From NCBI GenBank assembly GCA_009746045.1, contig RPFO01000041.1:1343783-1407782 (forward strand): 64,000 nt of DNA. The letters are read 5' to 3'. Origin of the DNA: Mesostigma viride. Its lineage: Eukaryota > Streptophyta > Mesostigmatophyceae > Mesostigmatales > Mesostigmataceae. Both the position numbers and the translations under genes were made by a program. Below, in pieces: positions 37,001 to 49,000 of this stretch. The notes beneath the pieces are model-generated. The model saw nothing but the letters and a program-made list of their open reading frames with translations, made no database searches and was not told the DNA's origin. Numbering within the stretch: the stretch's first letter is position 1; the number at the start of each line of letters is the position of its first letter.

Positions 37001-40000
37001 ATCCCTTGCCATGCTGCCCTTCAGCGCCGCCGGAGTTTTAATGATGTTATCTACGTTGCATGCCTGTGAGGTGTCAAGGCGCGAGCCACCACAAAAGATG
37101 ATCCCACCACAAAGTAGATCCCACCACAAAAGGTATCGTCCTTCGCCCGGGGGCATAAGAAAGGGTCCAGATTCCCCTGATTTCTGGCCTGCGCTAGATG
37201 TCTCCTTGATAAAATTCCCCCTTCCATGCAGGACGCGGATCCCGCGAGACTGGTGGCGCGAACCGATAGTAATGGAAATCTTGACGAAAAGCAGCACACT
37301 TTCGATTTCATTAATGCCGGTATAAACGCTTCCTTGCCGTTGATTAAATCCCACATCACCTGACTTTTCAAAATGCACAAACAACATCATTCAATGACCT
37401 TCTTTCACGAATTCGCACGATATCTCTGCATTCCGCATGCTATCGTTGTCTTCGTCCCTTCGTGCCTTCGTTGCATCCGTTGAAATCTGTTGAAATCATT
37501 GAAACCAACGCTACCGAGCTGTCCTTTGGCACGCAGCGACTGCGCAGTCGCCACGACACGCTAAGTGACGAACCAACCGGGCAGCAACCGGGCAACAATG
37601 CCGCAATTCTGTGGTCAAACTGCCGCTAGTTCCTGGCCAATAACTGGGCAACAACCCCACCACGTTTGTCGCACACATACCGCTTGAATCGGTCGCAATG
37701 CCGCAATTCTGTGGTCAATAGGCCACGCTACTCGAATACGGAAGAGTTTGCGCGACACTTTTGGCAAGAGTTTGGGCAAACAACTTTAGGCACGCCAGCC
37801 AAAATCGGGGGGGTTGGTGGAGGAGAAAAGTTTGGCCGCAATGGTGGCACAAATGGGACAAACTTTGGCGCGCAACCAGGGGACGCAACCAAGCCAACTT
37901 CACGCATGTAAGGGAACCCCTACGGTCGACCCCCCAATCGCGGTCGCCGCGGAACGCTACTCGCACGCGGCAACAGTTTGCTTTTAGGGTTTGCGCAAAC
38001 TTTTCGCTGTCTAAAATTGTAATATAAAGGGCAATTATGCTGCCTCATGCACCGTCATGTGCCTAATAATGCTGCCTCACGCACCCTCAGGTGTTTAATG
38101 ATGTTGGCAACCCTGTGGCAACCTTTATCTCTCCCTTCCATTGCTCCATTGATACTTGCGCTCCATGGATACTTGCGCATACGATGCCCTTATGCCCTCC
38201 CCTCACGGCCTGCCCCTCACGCTGCCTCCCCCTTGGTGCCCACTTCATCCCATTCCCCACCCACTCCACCAGAAATCAAGCGCGCGCGCGGTTTCCATCA
38301 TCCTCACGCAGCAAGAGATGGAGCGGCTCGACCCGGTCCCGCCGCCGCGCGCCGTGCTCGATGCGTACCAGGCACGTTGGGGGTGGAAGGGGGCAAGTAG
38401 GGGGTCTAGGAGAGTGGCCGTACAGGGGGGTGTCGAGCAGCGTGGGAGAGCAGGTCCAAGGGGTGTGGGCGAGCAGGTCCAAGGAGTGCGGGAGAGCAGG
38501 TCCAAGGAGATTGGGAGAGCAGGTCCAAGGAGATTGGGAGAGCAGGTCCAAGGAGATTGGGAGAGCAGGTCCAAGGAGATTGGGAGAGCAGGTCCAAGGA
38601 GATTGGGAGAGCAGGTCCAAGGAGATTGGGAGAGCAGGTCCAAGGAGATTGGGAGAGCAGGTCCAAGGAGATTGGGAGAGCAGGTCCAAGGAGATTGGGA
38701 GAGCAGGTCCAAGGAGATTGGGAGAGCAGGTCCAAGGAGATTGGGAGAGCAGGTCCAAGGAGATTGGGAGAGCAGGTCCAAGGAGATTGGGAGAGCAGGT
38801 CCAAGGAGATTGGGAGAGCAGGTCCAAGGAGATTGGGAGAGCAGGGCCAAGGAGATTGGGAGAGCAGGTCCAAGGAGTGCGGGAGAGCAGGTCCAAGGAG
38901 ATTGGGAGAGCAGGTCCAAGGAGATTGGGAGAGCAGGTCCAAGGAGATTGGGAGAGCAGGTCCAAGGAGATTGGAAGAGCAGGTCCAAGGAGATTGGGAG
39001 AGCAGGTCCAAGGAGATTGGGAGAGCAGGTCCAAGGAGATTGGGAGAGCAGGTCCAAGGAGATTGGGAGAGCAGGTCCAAGGAGATTGGGAGAGCAGGTC
39101 CAAGGAGATTGGGAGAGCAGGTCCAAGGAGATTGGGAGAGCAGGTCCAAGGAGATTGGGAGAGCAGGTCCAAGGAGATTGGGAGAGCAGGTCCAAGGAGA
39201 TTGGGAGAGCAGGGCCAAGGAGATTGGGAGAGCAGGTCCAAGGAGATTGGGAGAGCAGGTCCAAGGAGATTGGGAGAGCAGGTCCAAGGAGTGCGGGAGA
39301 GCAGGTCCAAGGAGTGCGGGAGAGCAGGTCCAAGGAGATTGGGAGAGCAGGTCCAAGGAGATTGGGAGAGCAGGTCCAAGGAGATTGGGAGAGCAGGTCC
39401 AAGGAGATTGGGAGAGCAGGTCCAAGGAGATTGGGAGAGCAGGTCCAAGGAGATTGGGAGAGCAGGTCCAAGGAGATTGGGAGAGCAGGTCCAAGGAGAT
39501 TGGGAGAGCAGGTCCAAGGAGATTGGGAGAGCAGGTCCAAGGGGTGAGGGAGAGCAGGTCCAAGGAGATTGGGAGAGCAGGTCCAAGGAGATTGGGAGAG
39601 CAGGTCCAAGGAGATTGGGAGAGCAGGTCCAAGGAGATTGGGAGAGCAGGTCCAAGGAGATTGGGAGAGCAGGTCCAAGGAGATTGGGAGAGCAGGTCCA
39701 AGGAGATTGGGAGAGCAGGTCCAAGGAGTGCGGGAGAGCAGGTCCAAGGAGTGCGGGAGAGCAGGTCCAAGGAGATTGGAAGAGCAGGTCCAAGGAGATT
39801 GGGAGAGCAGGTCCAAGGAGATTGGGAGAGCAGGTCCAAGGAGATTGGGAGAGCAGGTCCAAGGAGATTGGGAGAGCAGGTCCAAGGAGATTGGGAGAGC
39901 AGGTCCAAGGAGTGCGGGAGAGCAGGTCCAAGGAGATTGGGAGAGCAGGTCCAAGGAGATTGGGAGAGCAGGTCCAAGGAGATTGGGAGAGCAGGTCCAA

Positions 40001-43000
40001 GGAGATTGGGAGAGCAGGTTCAAGGAGATTGGGAGAGCAGGTCCAAGGAGATTGGGAGAGCAGGTCCAAGGAGATTGGGAGAGCAGGTCCAAGGAGTGCG
40101 GGAGAGCAGGTCCAAGGAGATTGGAAGAGCAGGTCCAAGGAGATTGGGAGAGCAGGTCCAAGGAGATTGGGAGAGCAGGGCCAAGGAGATTGGGAGAGCA
40201 GGTCCAAGGAGATTGGGAGAGCAGGTCCAAGGAGATTGGGAGAGCAGGTCCAAGGAGATTGGGAGAGCAGGTCCAAGGAGTGCGGGAGAGCAGGTCCAAG
40301 GAGATTGGGAGAGCAGGTCCAAGGAGATTGGGAGAGCAGGTCCAAGGAGATTGGGAGAGCAGGTCCAAGGAGATTGGGAGAGCAGGTCCAAGGAGATTGG
40401 GAGAGCAGGTCCAAGGAGATTGGGAGAGCAGGTCCAAGGAGATTGGGAGAGCAGGTCCAAGGAGATTGGGAGAGCAGGTCCAAGGAGATTGGGAGAGCAG
40501 GTCCAAGGAGATTGGGAGAGCAGGTCCAAGGAGATTGGGAGAGCAGGTCCAAGGAGATTGGGAGAGCAGGTCCAAGGAGATTGGGAGAGCAGGTCCAAGG
40601 AGTGCGGGAGAGCAGGTCCAAGGAGATTGGGAGAGCAGGGCCAAGGAGATTGGGAGAGCAGGTCCAAGGAGTGCGGGAGAGAAGGTCCAAGGAGATTGGG
40701 AGAGCAGGTCCAAGGAGATTGGGAGAGCAGGTCCAAGGAGATTGGGAGAGCAGGGCCAAGGAGATTGGGAGAGCAGGTCCAAGGAGTGCGGGAGAGCAGG
40801 TCCAAGGAGATTGGGAGAGCAGGTCCAAGGAGATTGGGAGAGCAGGTCCAAGGAGATTGGGAGAGCAGGTCCAAGGAGATTGGGAGAGCAGGTCCAAGGA
40901 GATTGGGAGAGCAGGTCCAAGGAGATTGGGAGAGCAGGTCCAAGGAGATTGGGAGAGCAGGTCCAAGGAGATTGGGAGAGCAGGTCCAAGGAGATTGGGA
41001 GAGCAGGTCCAAGGAGATTGGGAGATAAGGTGCCAAGGAGTGTTGGCGAGAATGGTGTCATGTAGGGGGGTGGAGAGGGTGCTAGGGTCCATGGGGAATA
41101 ACAGGTCGACGAGCGTGTCGGCACGCATGGGTGAATAACACCATGTGAACATGAAACATTTTCATGGGTCTACTTGCCCTGAACCAAGCGCATAGTCCTT
41201 GTGCAGTACTTGTCCTGAGCCAGTGTGACCATTTGTGTGTTTGTTTGGTTCTGGGCCGCGCGTATTACCGTGTGCTTCTTACGCCCGCTACGCCGCCGTG
41301 TTTTCCTCATGCCCCGCTACGCCGCCGTGTTTTCCTCATGGTCCACTACGCTGCCGTGCTTTTCTCATGGCCCGCTACGCCGCCGTGCTTTTCTCATGGT
41401 CCGCTACGCCGCCGTGTTTTCCTCATGCCCCGCTACGCCGCCGTGTTTTCCTCATGGTCCGCTACGCCGCCGTGTTTTCCTCATGCCCCGCTACGCTGCC
41501 GTGTTTTCCTCATGGCCCACTACGCCGCCGTGTTTTCCTCATGGTCCGCTACGCTGCCGTGTTTTCCTCATGGTCCGCTACGCTGCCGTGTTTTCCTCAT
41601 GGTCCGCTACGCTGCCGTGTTTTCCTCATGGTCCGCTACGCCGCCGTGTTTTCCTCATGGTCCGCTACGCCGCCGTGTTTTCCTCATGGTCCGCTACGCT
41701 GCCGTGTTTTCCTCATGCCCCGCTACGCCGCCGTGTTTTCCTCATGGTCCGCTACGCCGCCGTGTTTTTCTCATGGCCCGCTGCGCTGCCGTGTTTTCCT
41801 CATGGTCCGCTACGCTGCCGTGTTTTCCTCATGGTCCGCTACGCTGCGGTGTTTTCCTCATGGTCCGCTACGCTGCCGTGTTTTCCTCATGGTCCGCTAC
41901 GCCGCCGTGTTTTCCTCATGGTCCACTACGCTGCCGTGTTTTCCTCATGGTCCACTACGCTGCCGTGTTTTCCTCATGGTCCACTACGCTGCCGTGTTTT
42001 CCTCATGCCCCGCTACGCTGCCGTGTTTTCCTCATGGTCCACTACGCCGCCGTGTTTTCCTCATGGTCCGCTACGCCGCCGTGTTTTCCTCATGCCCCGC
42101 TACGCCGCCGTGTTTTCCTCATGGTCCACTACGCTGCCATGTTTTCCTCATGCCCCGCTACGCCGCCGTGCTTTCCTCATGCCCCGCTACGCTGCGGTGT
42201 TTTCCTCATGGTCCACTACGCTGCCGTGTTTTTCTCATGCCCCGCTACGCCGCCGTGTTTTCCTCATGGTCCGCTACGCCGCCGTGTTTTCCTCATGGTC
42301 CGCTACGCCGCCGTGTTTTCCTCATGGTCCGCTACGCTGCCGTGTTTTCCTCATGGCCCGCTACGCTGCCGTGTTTTCCTCACGCCCCGCTACGCTGCCG
42401 TGTTTTCCTCATGGTCCGCTACGCCGCCGTGTTTTCCTCATGCCCCGCTACGCTGCCGTGTTTTCCTCATGGTCCGCTACGCCGCCGTGTTTTCCTCATG
42501 GTCCGCTACGCTGCCGTGTTTTCCTCATGGTCCGCTACGCTGCCGTGTTTTCCTCATGCCCCGCTACGCTGCCGTGTTTTCCTCATGGTCCACTACGCTG
42601 CCGTGTTTTCCTCATGCCCCGCTACGCCGCCGTGCTTTCCTCATGCCCCGCTACGCCGCCGTGTTTTCCTCATGGTCCACTACGCTGCCGTGTTTTTCTC
42701 ATGCCCCGCTACGCCGCCGTGTTTTCCTCATGGTCCGCTACGCCGCCGTGTTTTCCTCATGGTCCGCTACGCCGCCGTGTTTTCCTCATGGTCCGCTACG
42801 CTGCCGTGTTTTCCTCATGGCCCGCTACGCTGCCGTGTTTTCCTCACGCCCCGCTACGCTGCCGTGTTTTCCTCATGGTCCGCTACGCTGCCGTGTTTTC
42901 CTCATGCCCCACTACGCCGCCGTGTTGTCCTCATGCCCCACTACGCCGCCGTGTTTTCCTCATGGCCCACTACGCTGCCGTGCTTTTCTCATGGTCCGCT

Positions 43001-46000
43001 ACGCCGCCGTGTTTTCCTCATGGTCCGCTACGCTGCCGTGCTTTTCTCATGGTCCACTACGCCGCCGTGCTTTTCTCATGGTCCGCTACGCTGCCGTGTT
43101 TTCCTCATGGTCCGCTACGCTGCCGTGCTTTTCTCATGGTCCACTACGCCGCCGTGCTTTTCTCATGGTCCGCTACGCTGCCGTGTTTTCCTCATGGTCC
43201 GCTACGCTGCCGTGCTTTCCTCATGGTCCACTACGCTGCCGTGTTTTCCTCATGCCCCGCTACGCCGCCGTGTTTTCCTCATGGTCCACTACGCTGCCGT
43301 GTTTTCCTCATGGTCCACTACGCCGCCGTGTTTTCCTCATGCCCCGCTACGCCGCCGTGTTTTCCTCATGGTCCGCTACGCCGCCGTGTTTTCCTCATGG
43401 TCCGCTACGCCGCCGTGTTTTCCTCATGCCCCGCTACGCTGCCGTGTTTTCCTCATGGTCCGCTACGCCGCCGTGTTTTCCTCATGGTCCGCTACGCCGC
43501 CGTGTTTTCCTCATGGTCCGCTACGCCGCCGTGCTTTCCTCATGCCCCGCTACGCCGCCGTGTTTTCCTCATGGTCCACTACGCTGCCGTGTTTTCCTCA
43601 TGCCCCGCTACGCCGCCGTGTTTTCCTCATGCCCCGCTACGCTGCCGTGTTTTCCTCATGGTCCGCTACGCCGCCGTGTTTTCCTCATGGTCCGCTACGC
43701 CGCCGTGTTTTCCTCACGCCCCTCTACGCTGCCGTGTTTTCCTCATGGTCCACTACGCCGCCGTGTTTTCCTCATGGTCCGCTACGCCGCCGTGTTTTCC
43801 TCATGGTCCGCTACGCTGCGGTGTTTTCCTCATGGTCCGCTACGCTGCCGTGTTTTCCTCATGGTCTACTACTCTACGGTTTCCTAGTCGTGGCCCAGCA
43901 TGCGGTCTAACATGTCACGTGTAGGTAACGTGCGTGTGGGTAACGTATTCCTCATCAGTAGGGGAGGAAGAGGCAGGTGGCCGCACTTGCAAGGGGCGGG
44001 GATGGTCAGGATTGGCATTAGGATAGGAGTCTTCACGTACATAGAGTAGGAGCCTTCACGCACAGGCTGGGTGGGGCAGGCCTGTAAGACGGTGGCTCGC
44101 CGCTCATCTGCCATTCACCCAGCCAGGCATGCACATTTTGGTTTACGTGACGTTTACCACGGCAAGTTTTTTACCTGATTGTACCATTGTGGTAGGGAAA
44201 GCGATGCACATGCCAACCATTGTTCATTCTTGGGGTTTGCCATCCTATTCTCTGCTTGGGGTCTGCTATCCTATTCTCTGCTTGGGGTCTGCTATCCTAT
44301 TCTCTGCTTGGGGTCTGCTATCCTATTCTCTGCTTGGGGTCTGCTATCCTATTCTCTGCTTGGGGTCTGCTATCCTATTCTCTGCCCGCCGTGCGTGTGG
44401 TCGCTCGCCCGGACCAGGCAGCGGAGAAGGCGCTTCGCATCCTCAAGTTCAAGTACGCGGACAAGGCTGCCTGGACGACCCCCGAGGTAGGTAGCCAGGT
44501 GCCGCAACGCCGCCCTCTGCATGGAAAGGAAAGGCCCCTTCCTTCGTAAAGGTTTTAGCAAATCCACGCAATTAGCATAGCTCTCTCCACCATGCACCTT
44601 ACGTGCAGTCAGTCCATCGAGTACCATCTTGTTATGTCATTGCCAGGCACGGCATGGCACGGCATGGCACGGCATGACATGGCAGGCTGCCACCCAACTG
44701 GGCTGCCACCGTGATGTCCTGACCGTCTCACTCACCGCTGCCTGCTCTACTCTGCTCCCCATTCTGCCCCCCCTGGGTCTGCGCAGGCGCTGATGGACGC
44801 GCTGACCACGGAGCTGGGTGGTGCTGCCACCGACACGGACAAGGCTCTTGCTCTCATCCAGTGCCTGCGCGTAGGTGGCTTGCGTTCGTTTCCTGCATGT
44901 GTGCGCGGGTAGAATTGCTTGCTTTCGTTCACTGCGTGTGTGCGCGCACGTTGCTTGCCCTCACGCAGCGTATGTGGGTACGTTGCCAGCGCAAGTGTGC
45001 CAACTGCACCCTCGCCTTTGGTTAGTGGCATCATCATTATGGGTGGGAGGGTCAAACCATCGTAGGACCATGCATCGCTCCTGCATCATTACCCCGCACC
45101 GCGAGCGTATCCTTAAGTTTATCTTGCAGCGTGCCACACCCACCACCAAACCTCGCAGCATGCCAAACCCACCACTAAACCTTGCAGCGTGCCAGACCCA
45201 CCACCAAACCTTGCAGCATGCCACACCCGCCACGTCTAGCCTTGCAGGCAATCATGATGGCCACGAGGTGAGGTGTGCGTTGCCTGCTGGGATAAGCCTG
45301 TGTGACGGATGTTGGAGATGAGGTGGCATGGAGTGCTCCCAAGGGCGTGGGCCCTGTCCTCGTGTGTCAGAGTGAATGCCCTCATTGCCCTGTGAAGGTG
45401 TCAGAACAGAGATGGTGCCTTTGCAGCACAACAATTTGCCGCAGGGCAATGTCTGCCTATGACCGGCAGGCTTGCGTAGGCCTGGATGCGTTACTTGGCC
45501 GCCTAATTAACCTCATAAGTTAAGCATGTAGCGGCCGTTAAGTTACCTATCAGGAGGACCCACTCACAGAGCGGAGAACGCCGTACACCCTTCCCCACCC
45601 CTGGAGTGCTTGGATCCCTCGGATGCGTCACTCCCAGCGCTTGAACATGTCCATGGAACACGTCCCCTTCCTCTTGTTCCCCGCCACCGTGGCGTCATCG
45701 CAGACCTATTCGGGCCGCCTGCTGCAGACGCGGCCCTGCAGCGCCCAGGAGGGCGTCCTGTTTGACGCAGCGGAGATACTGGTAGGTGGTGCCAGCTGGC
45801 ACTGTCTGCCCCGCTGGTTGTCTGGCCTTGTGGCTCTTTTGTACATCGTTTCGTCGTGTGCTCTGGTGCGCTGGTAGCCTCGCCTTTGTGTCTGGGCACT
45901 TGATCACTGCGCTGGATAACGGCGCTGGATCATCGTGCCTTGTCGTCTGGCGCACTGCTTGCGCTGTGGTTGTGCCTCATGTTTTTGCTCTTTGCCGGGA

Positions 46001-49000
46001 TGGCCGTGAGCGGAGTTGCCAGCTGTGCCCATGAGCTTGAGCGGGCCCAGCATGCATGGGGGGGAACCTGGTGTTTGATAGTTGTCATCAAGCCATCAGA
46101 GAAAAATTTCCATGGGAACCAGGAAAAGAATCCTGGATATGGCCGAGTTCCAGGAATGTCAGATACTGGCTGTCAATAGTGGTCTCTCCACTAGGGGTAA
46201 CACCTTACATGATTGCGATGATTCTCCCCAAGTGTGGTGTATGTGCTTGTTTGCCGTCGTGGTGTGCCTGGCTGCATGTTTGAGGTTCTCTAATGCCGAG
46301 CAGTATGTTTAGGCAGTCAACGAAATCCTAGCAGCACGTTTATTTTATTTCATCAAATGCTTGGCAGTGGGGTGGTGTTTGGTTCCCCCAGGTCGCCTGC
46401 GAGGGCTTGGCGCACCGTGTCCCGGCACACAGAGACAAACAAATAAACAAACGTAGACGTTGCAGGAGGGGAGCTTTCACATCTCACCCCTCGCTGGTGG
46501 TCTTTTCCTCGCTGGTCAACGTGGCTGCACTAGGCATCACTCGCTGGTCAACAAAGCTAACTGGTTTGGTGACTACAACCCGTTGGGTGCCTGGGCCGTG
46601 GATGAACATTGGACCCCGTATTCCCCCCCCCCCCCCAGGTGGTGCCCACCCTGAACACCATCGCAAAGTGTGCGGAGAAAATGCGGGAGCCACCCCCTGC
46701 GGATGACAGCGGTGCCCCCCCTCAAGAGAAGCCAGCAGAAGGTGCCGCGGCCACCAAGCGGCCCCCCACTGCCGAGGGCAAGAAAGACCCTGCCAAGAAG
46801 GACGCCAAGGCGGGCGGCAAGAAAGATAAGGCCAAGGAAGAGGCGGAGGCGGCGGCAGCGGCGGCAGCAGCAGCAGCCGCCGCAGGGAAAGAGCCCGCGA
46901 ATGCCCAGGAGGCGGAGGCGATGCTTGCGGGTACGTCCGCTTGTTTGTGCATCTATCTAGGCGATGCTTGCGGGTATGCCCACTTGTTTGTATTCGTGGG
47001 ATACGTTGCCTGGCAGTTTAGGGGGGAATGCAGTCAGGTTTGGGGGGGAGGGGGGAAGAAGGTGAGGAGTGCACAGCACTGTCAAGGGCGCCGATTGCGC
47101 AGGGAGGGATCTCAGTTCAAATGCCAGCATGGCCCTCCATTTGTGCTTGACAACTATATTTAAACAGCCGTGGTTGCTGCAAATGCTGGCTAGCTTTCAG
47201 CTTATGTGCATCACCGCTCCTTTCTGTGTAGAACAAAACTCAATAGGTAGGCTATCGAGATTCCTGGGCTTGACCATGTTTGCTGCAAGTGCTTTAGCGA
47301 TTCCATGGTGGCAGTGGTCACTGATCGTGTTTGTTACATGGTGGCAGTGGTCACTGATCGTGTTGCTTACATGGTGGCAACGGTCACTGATCGTGTTGCT
47401 TACATGGTGGCAGTGGTCACTGATCGTGTTGGTTACATGGTGGCAGTGGTCACTGATCGTGTTGGTTACATGGTGGCAATGGTCACTGATCGTGTTGGTT
47501 ACATGGTTGCAGTGGTCACTGATCGTGTTGGTTACATGGTGGCAATGGTCACTGATCGTGTTGGTTACATGGTGGCAATGGTTACTGATCGTGTTGGTTA
47601 CATGGTGGCGGTGCCCTTGTCCCTGATCGTGTTGTAACCCTCCCTGCCGGCCCCTTGCCCCCAAGCAGAGGCATCGGCCAGTTTCCCCCTTGTGCTGCAT
47701 GACGCGTACATGATGCTGGCGTACAAGGCCGAGAAGAAAGACATCTTCGCGCGCCTGCAGGGGTCCCTGAGCCTCCGCATATCCCTCGTGCCAGGTCTGT
47801 GCTGTTTGCGTCCATGCGGGTGCTAACGCTGGGCTTTGGAACCATCGGACTCATGCTATGCTGGCATCCAACACACCTGGTCCTGTTTGTCCCACAATAG
47901 GAGCAGAAGATACAAGCTACCTGTCTTCTGCGATTAAGTAACTTGCTAAACCCGATGTCCATGGTTGAGAGGAAAGGCGGCCTGTGCTGGGGAAAGTCGC
48001 CGAGAATGAACCCTCTTTAGGGATTTCTCATAAAGGTCCGACGATCTCTGCGGTCCAGGGACAAAGAATCCGATCGTTGTAGTCCATGTTCACAATGCTC
48101 TCTGCGACCGGTGCCACCTTTGGCGGCAAAGCCGCTTCAACCACCGTGACCTGATGGACATCAAGCCCTGAGCATGGCCTATCATCAACCTTTTGATACT
48201 TTATCGACTGTATCCACCTTAGTACTTAAGTACTTTGATGACTCTGTTCACCCACCTGCCCACCCACCCACCCAAGCAGATGGCAGCACAAACCCCACGC
48301 TGCTGGCGTACCAGCGAACAGGCGAGCTGCTGCTAGCATTAGAGGAGACGCACGCGGCTGCCGCGACCGCCGCCCAGCTGCCACATGGTGTCGTCTGCTC
48401 TTACGACGCCTCGTTCCAGGGCAAGCTGGACGCGTTTGTGGATTTGCTGGCGAGTTGTGGGCCACCACTGGCTGCCACACTGCCGGACGCGGTGGGCGAC
48501 GCGGCGCTGCAGCTGTGGCGGTGGTGCCAGCTGGCGCTCGTACGCACGCCCGTGTCGCAGGGGGAGGACGGCACGGGTGAGCGGGCTTGGGTTTTCATCT
48601 CCATGTGGGTCGTCACGGGGTGTTGTACGATACCTTGGGGTGTTGTCCCACAGGGGTTGTGCCGTGGTTCCTTCTCATGGGGGGTGCTGTGTGATTCCTT
48701 CTCATGTGGGCTGCTGCGTGTTTCCTTCTCACGGGGGGTGCTGTGGTGTTTAGGGTTTCGGGCCCACTGCCGTTCGTTCTACCAAGACAAGCAATGTCCT
48801 TGGCATCGATGATCGCCCACATGAATTGAATGAACAACGCCATCTGTGGTCCAACGGCGACACTGCTCTGATTCCTGCCACCTGTCACAAACAAATAATA
48901 CATTGCCCTCGCCCAGGTGTATTCCGCATGCGAGAGCTGAACAGCACCAAATTCTTTATGTGTGCGTGTGTTTGTGAATTCAAAACTCTTCAAGATTAGT

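Larger units (their letters stand above)
34080..38272 (+). other. CFAP54 intron 6 (4.2 kb)
   Basis: It holds the partial exon 6 copy, a strong hairpin, a LINE fragment (35864-36240) and a 22-bp motif AATGCCGCAATTCTGTGGTC repeated at about 37597 and 37696. No further convincing CFAP54 exon was found, though short exons could be missed. Confidence 0.55.

Noticed and set aside
38440-41028. CRISPR-like array
   Set aside because: The units are directly adjacent without unique spacers, and the genome is eukaryotic. It is a minisatellite.
38091-41152. Open frames of up to about 1,000 codons on both strands through the 23-bp array
   Set aside because: A 23-bp unit without stops is open in every frame. 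The protein repeats are just the unit read in three phases, and the array lies in an intron of CFAP54.
41164-43924. Three overlapping frames of about 900 codons through the 29-bp array
   Set aside because: Same periodicity effect; all three plus-strand frames are open at once, which no real gene shows.
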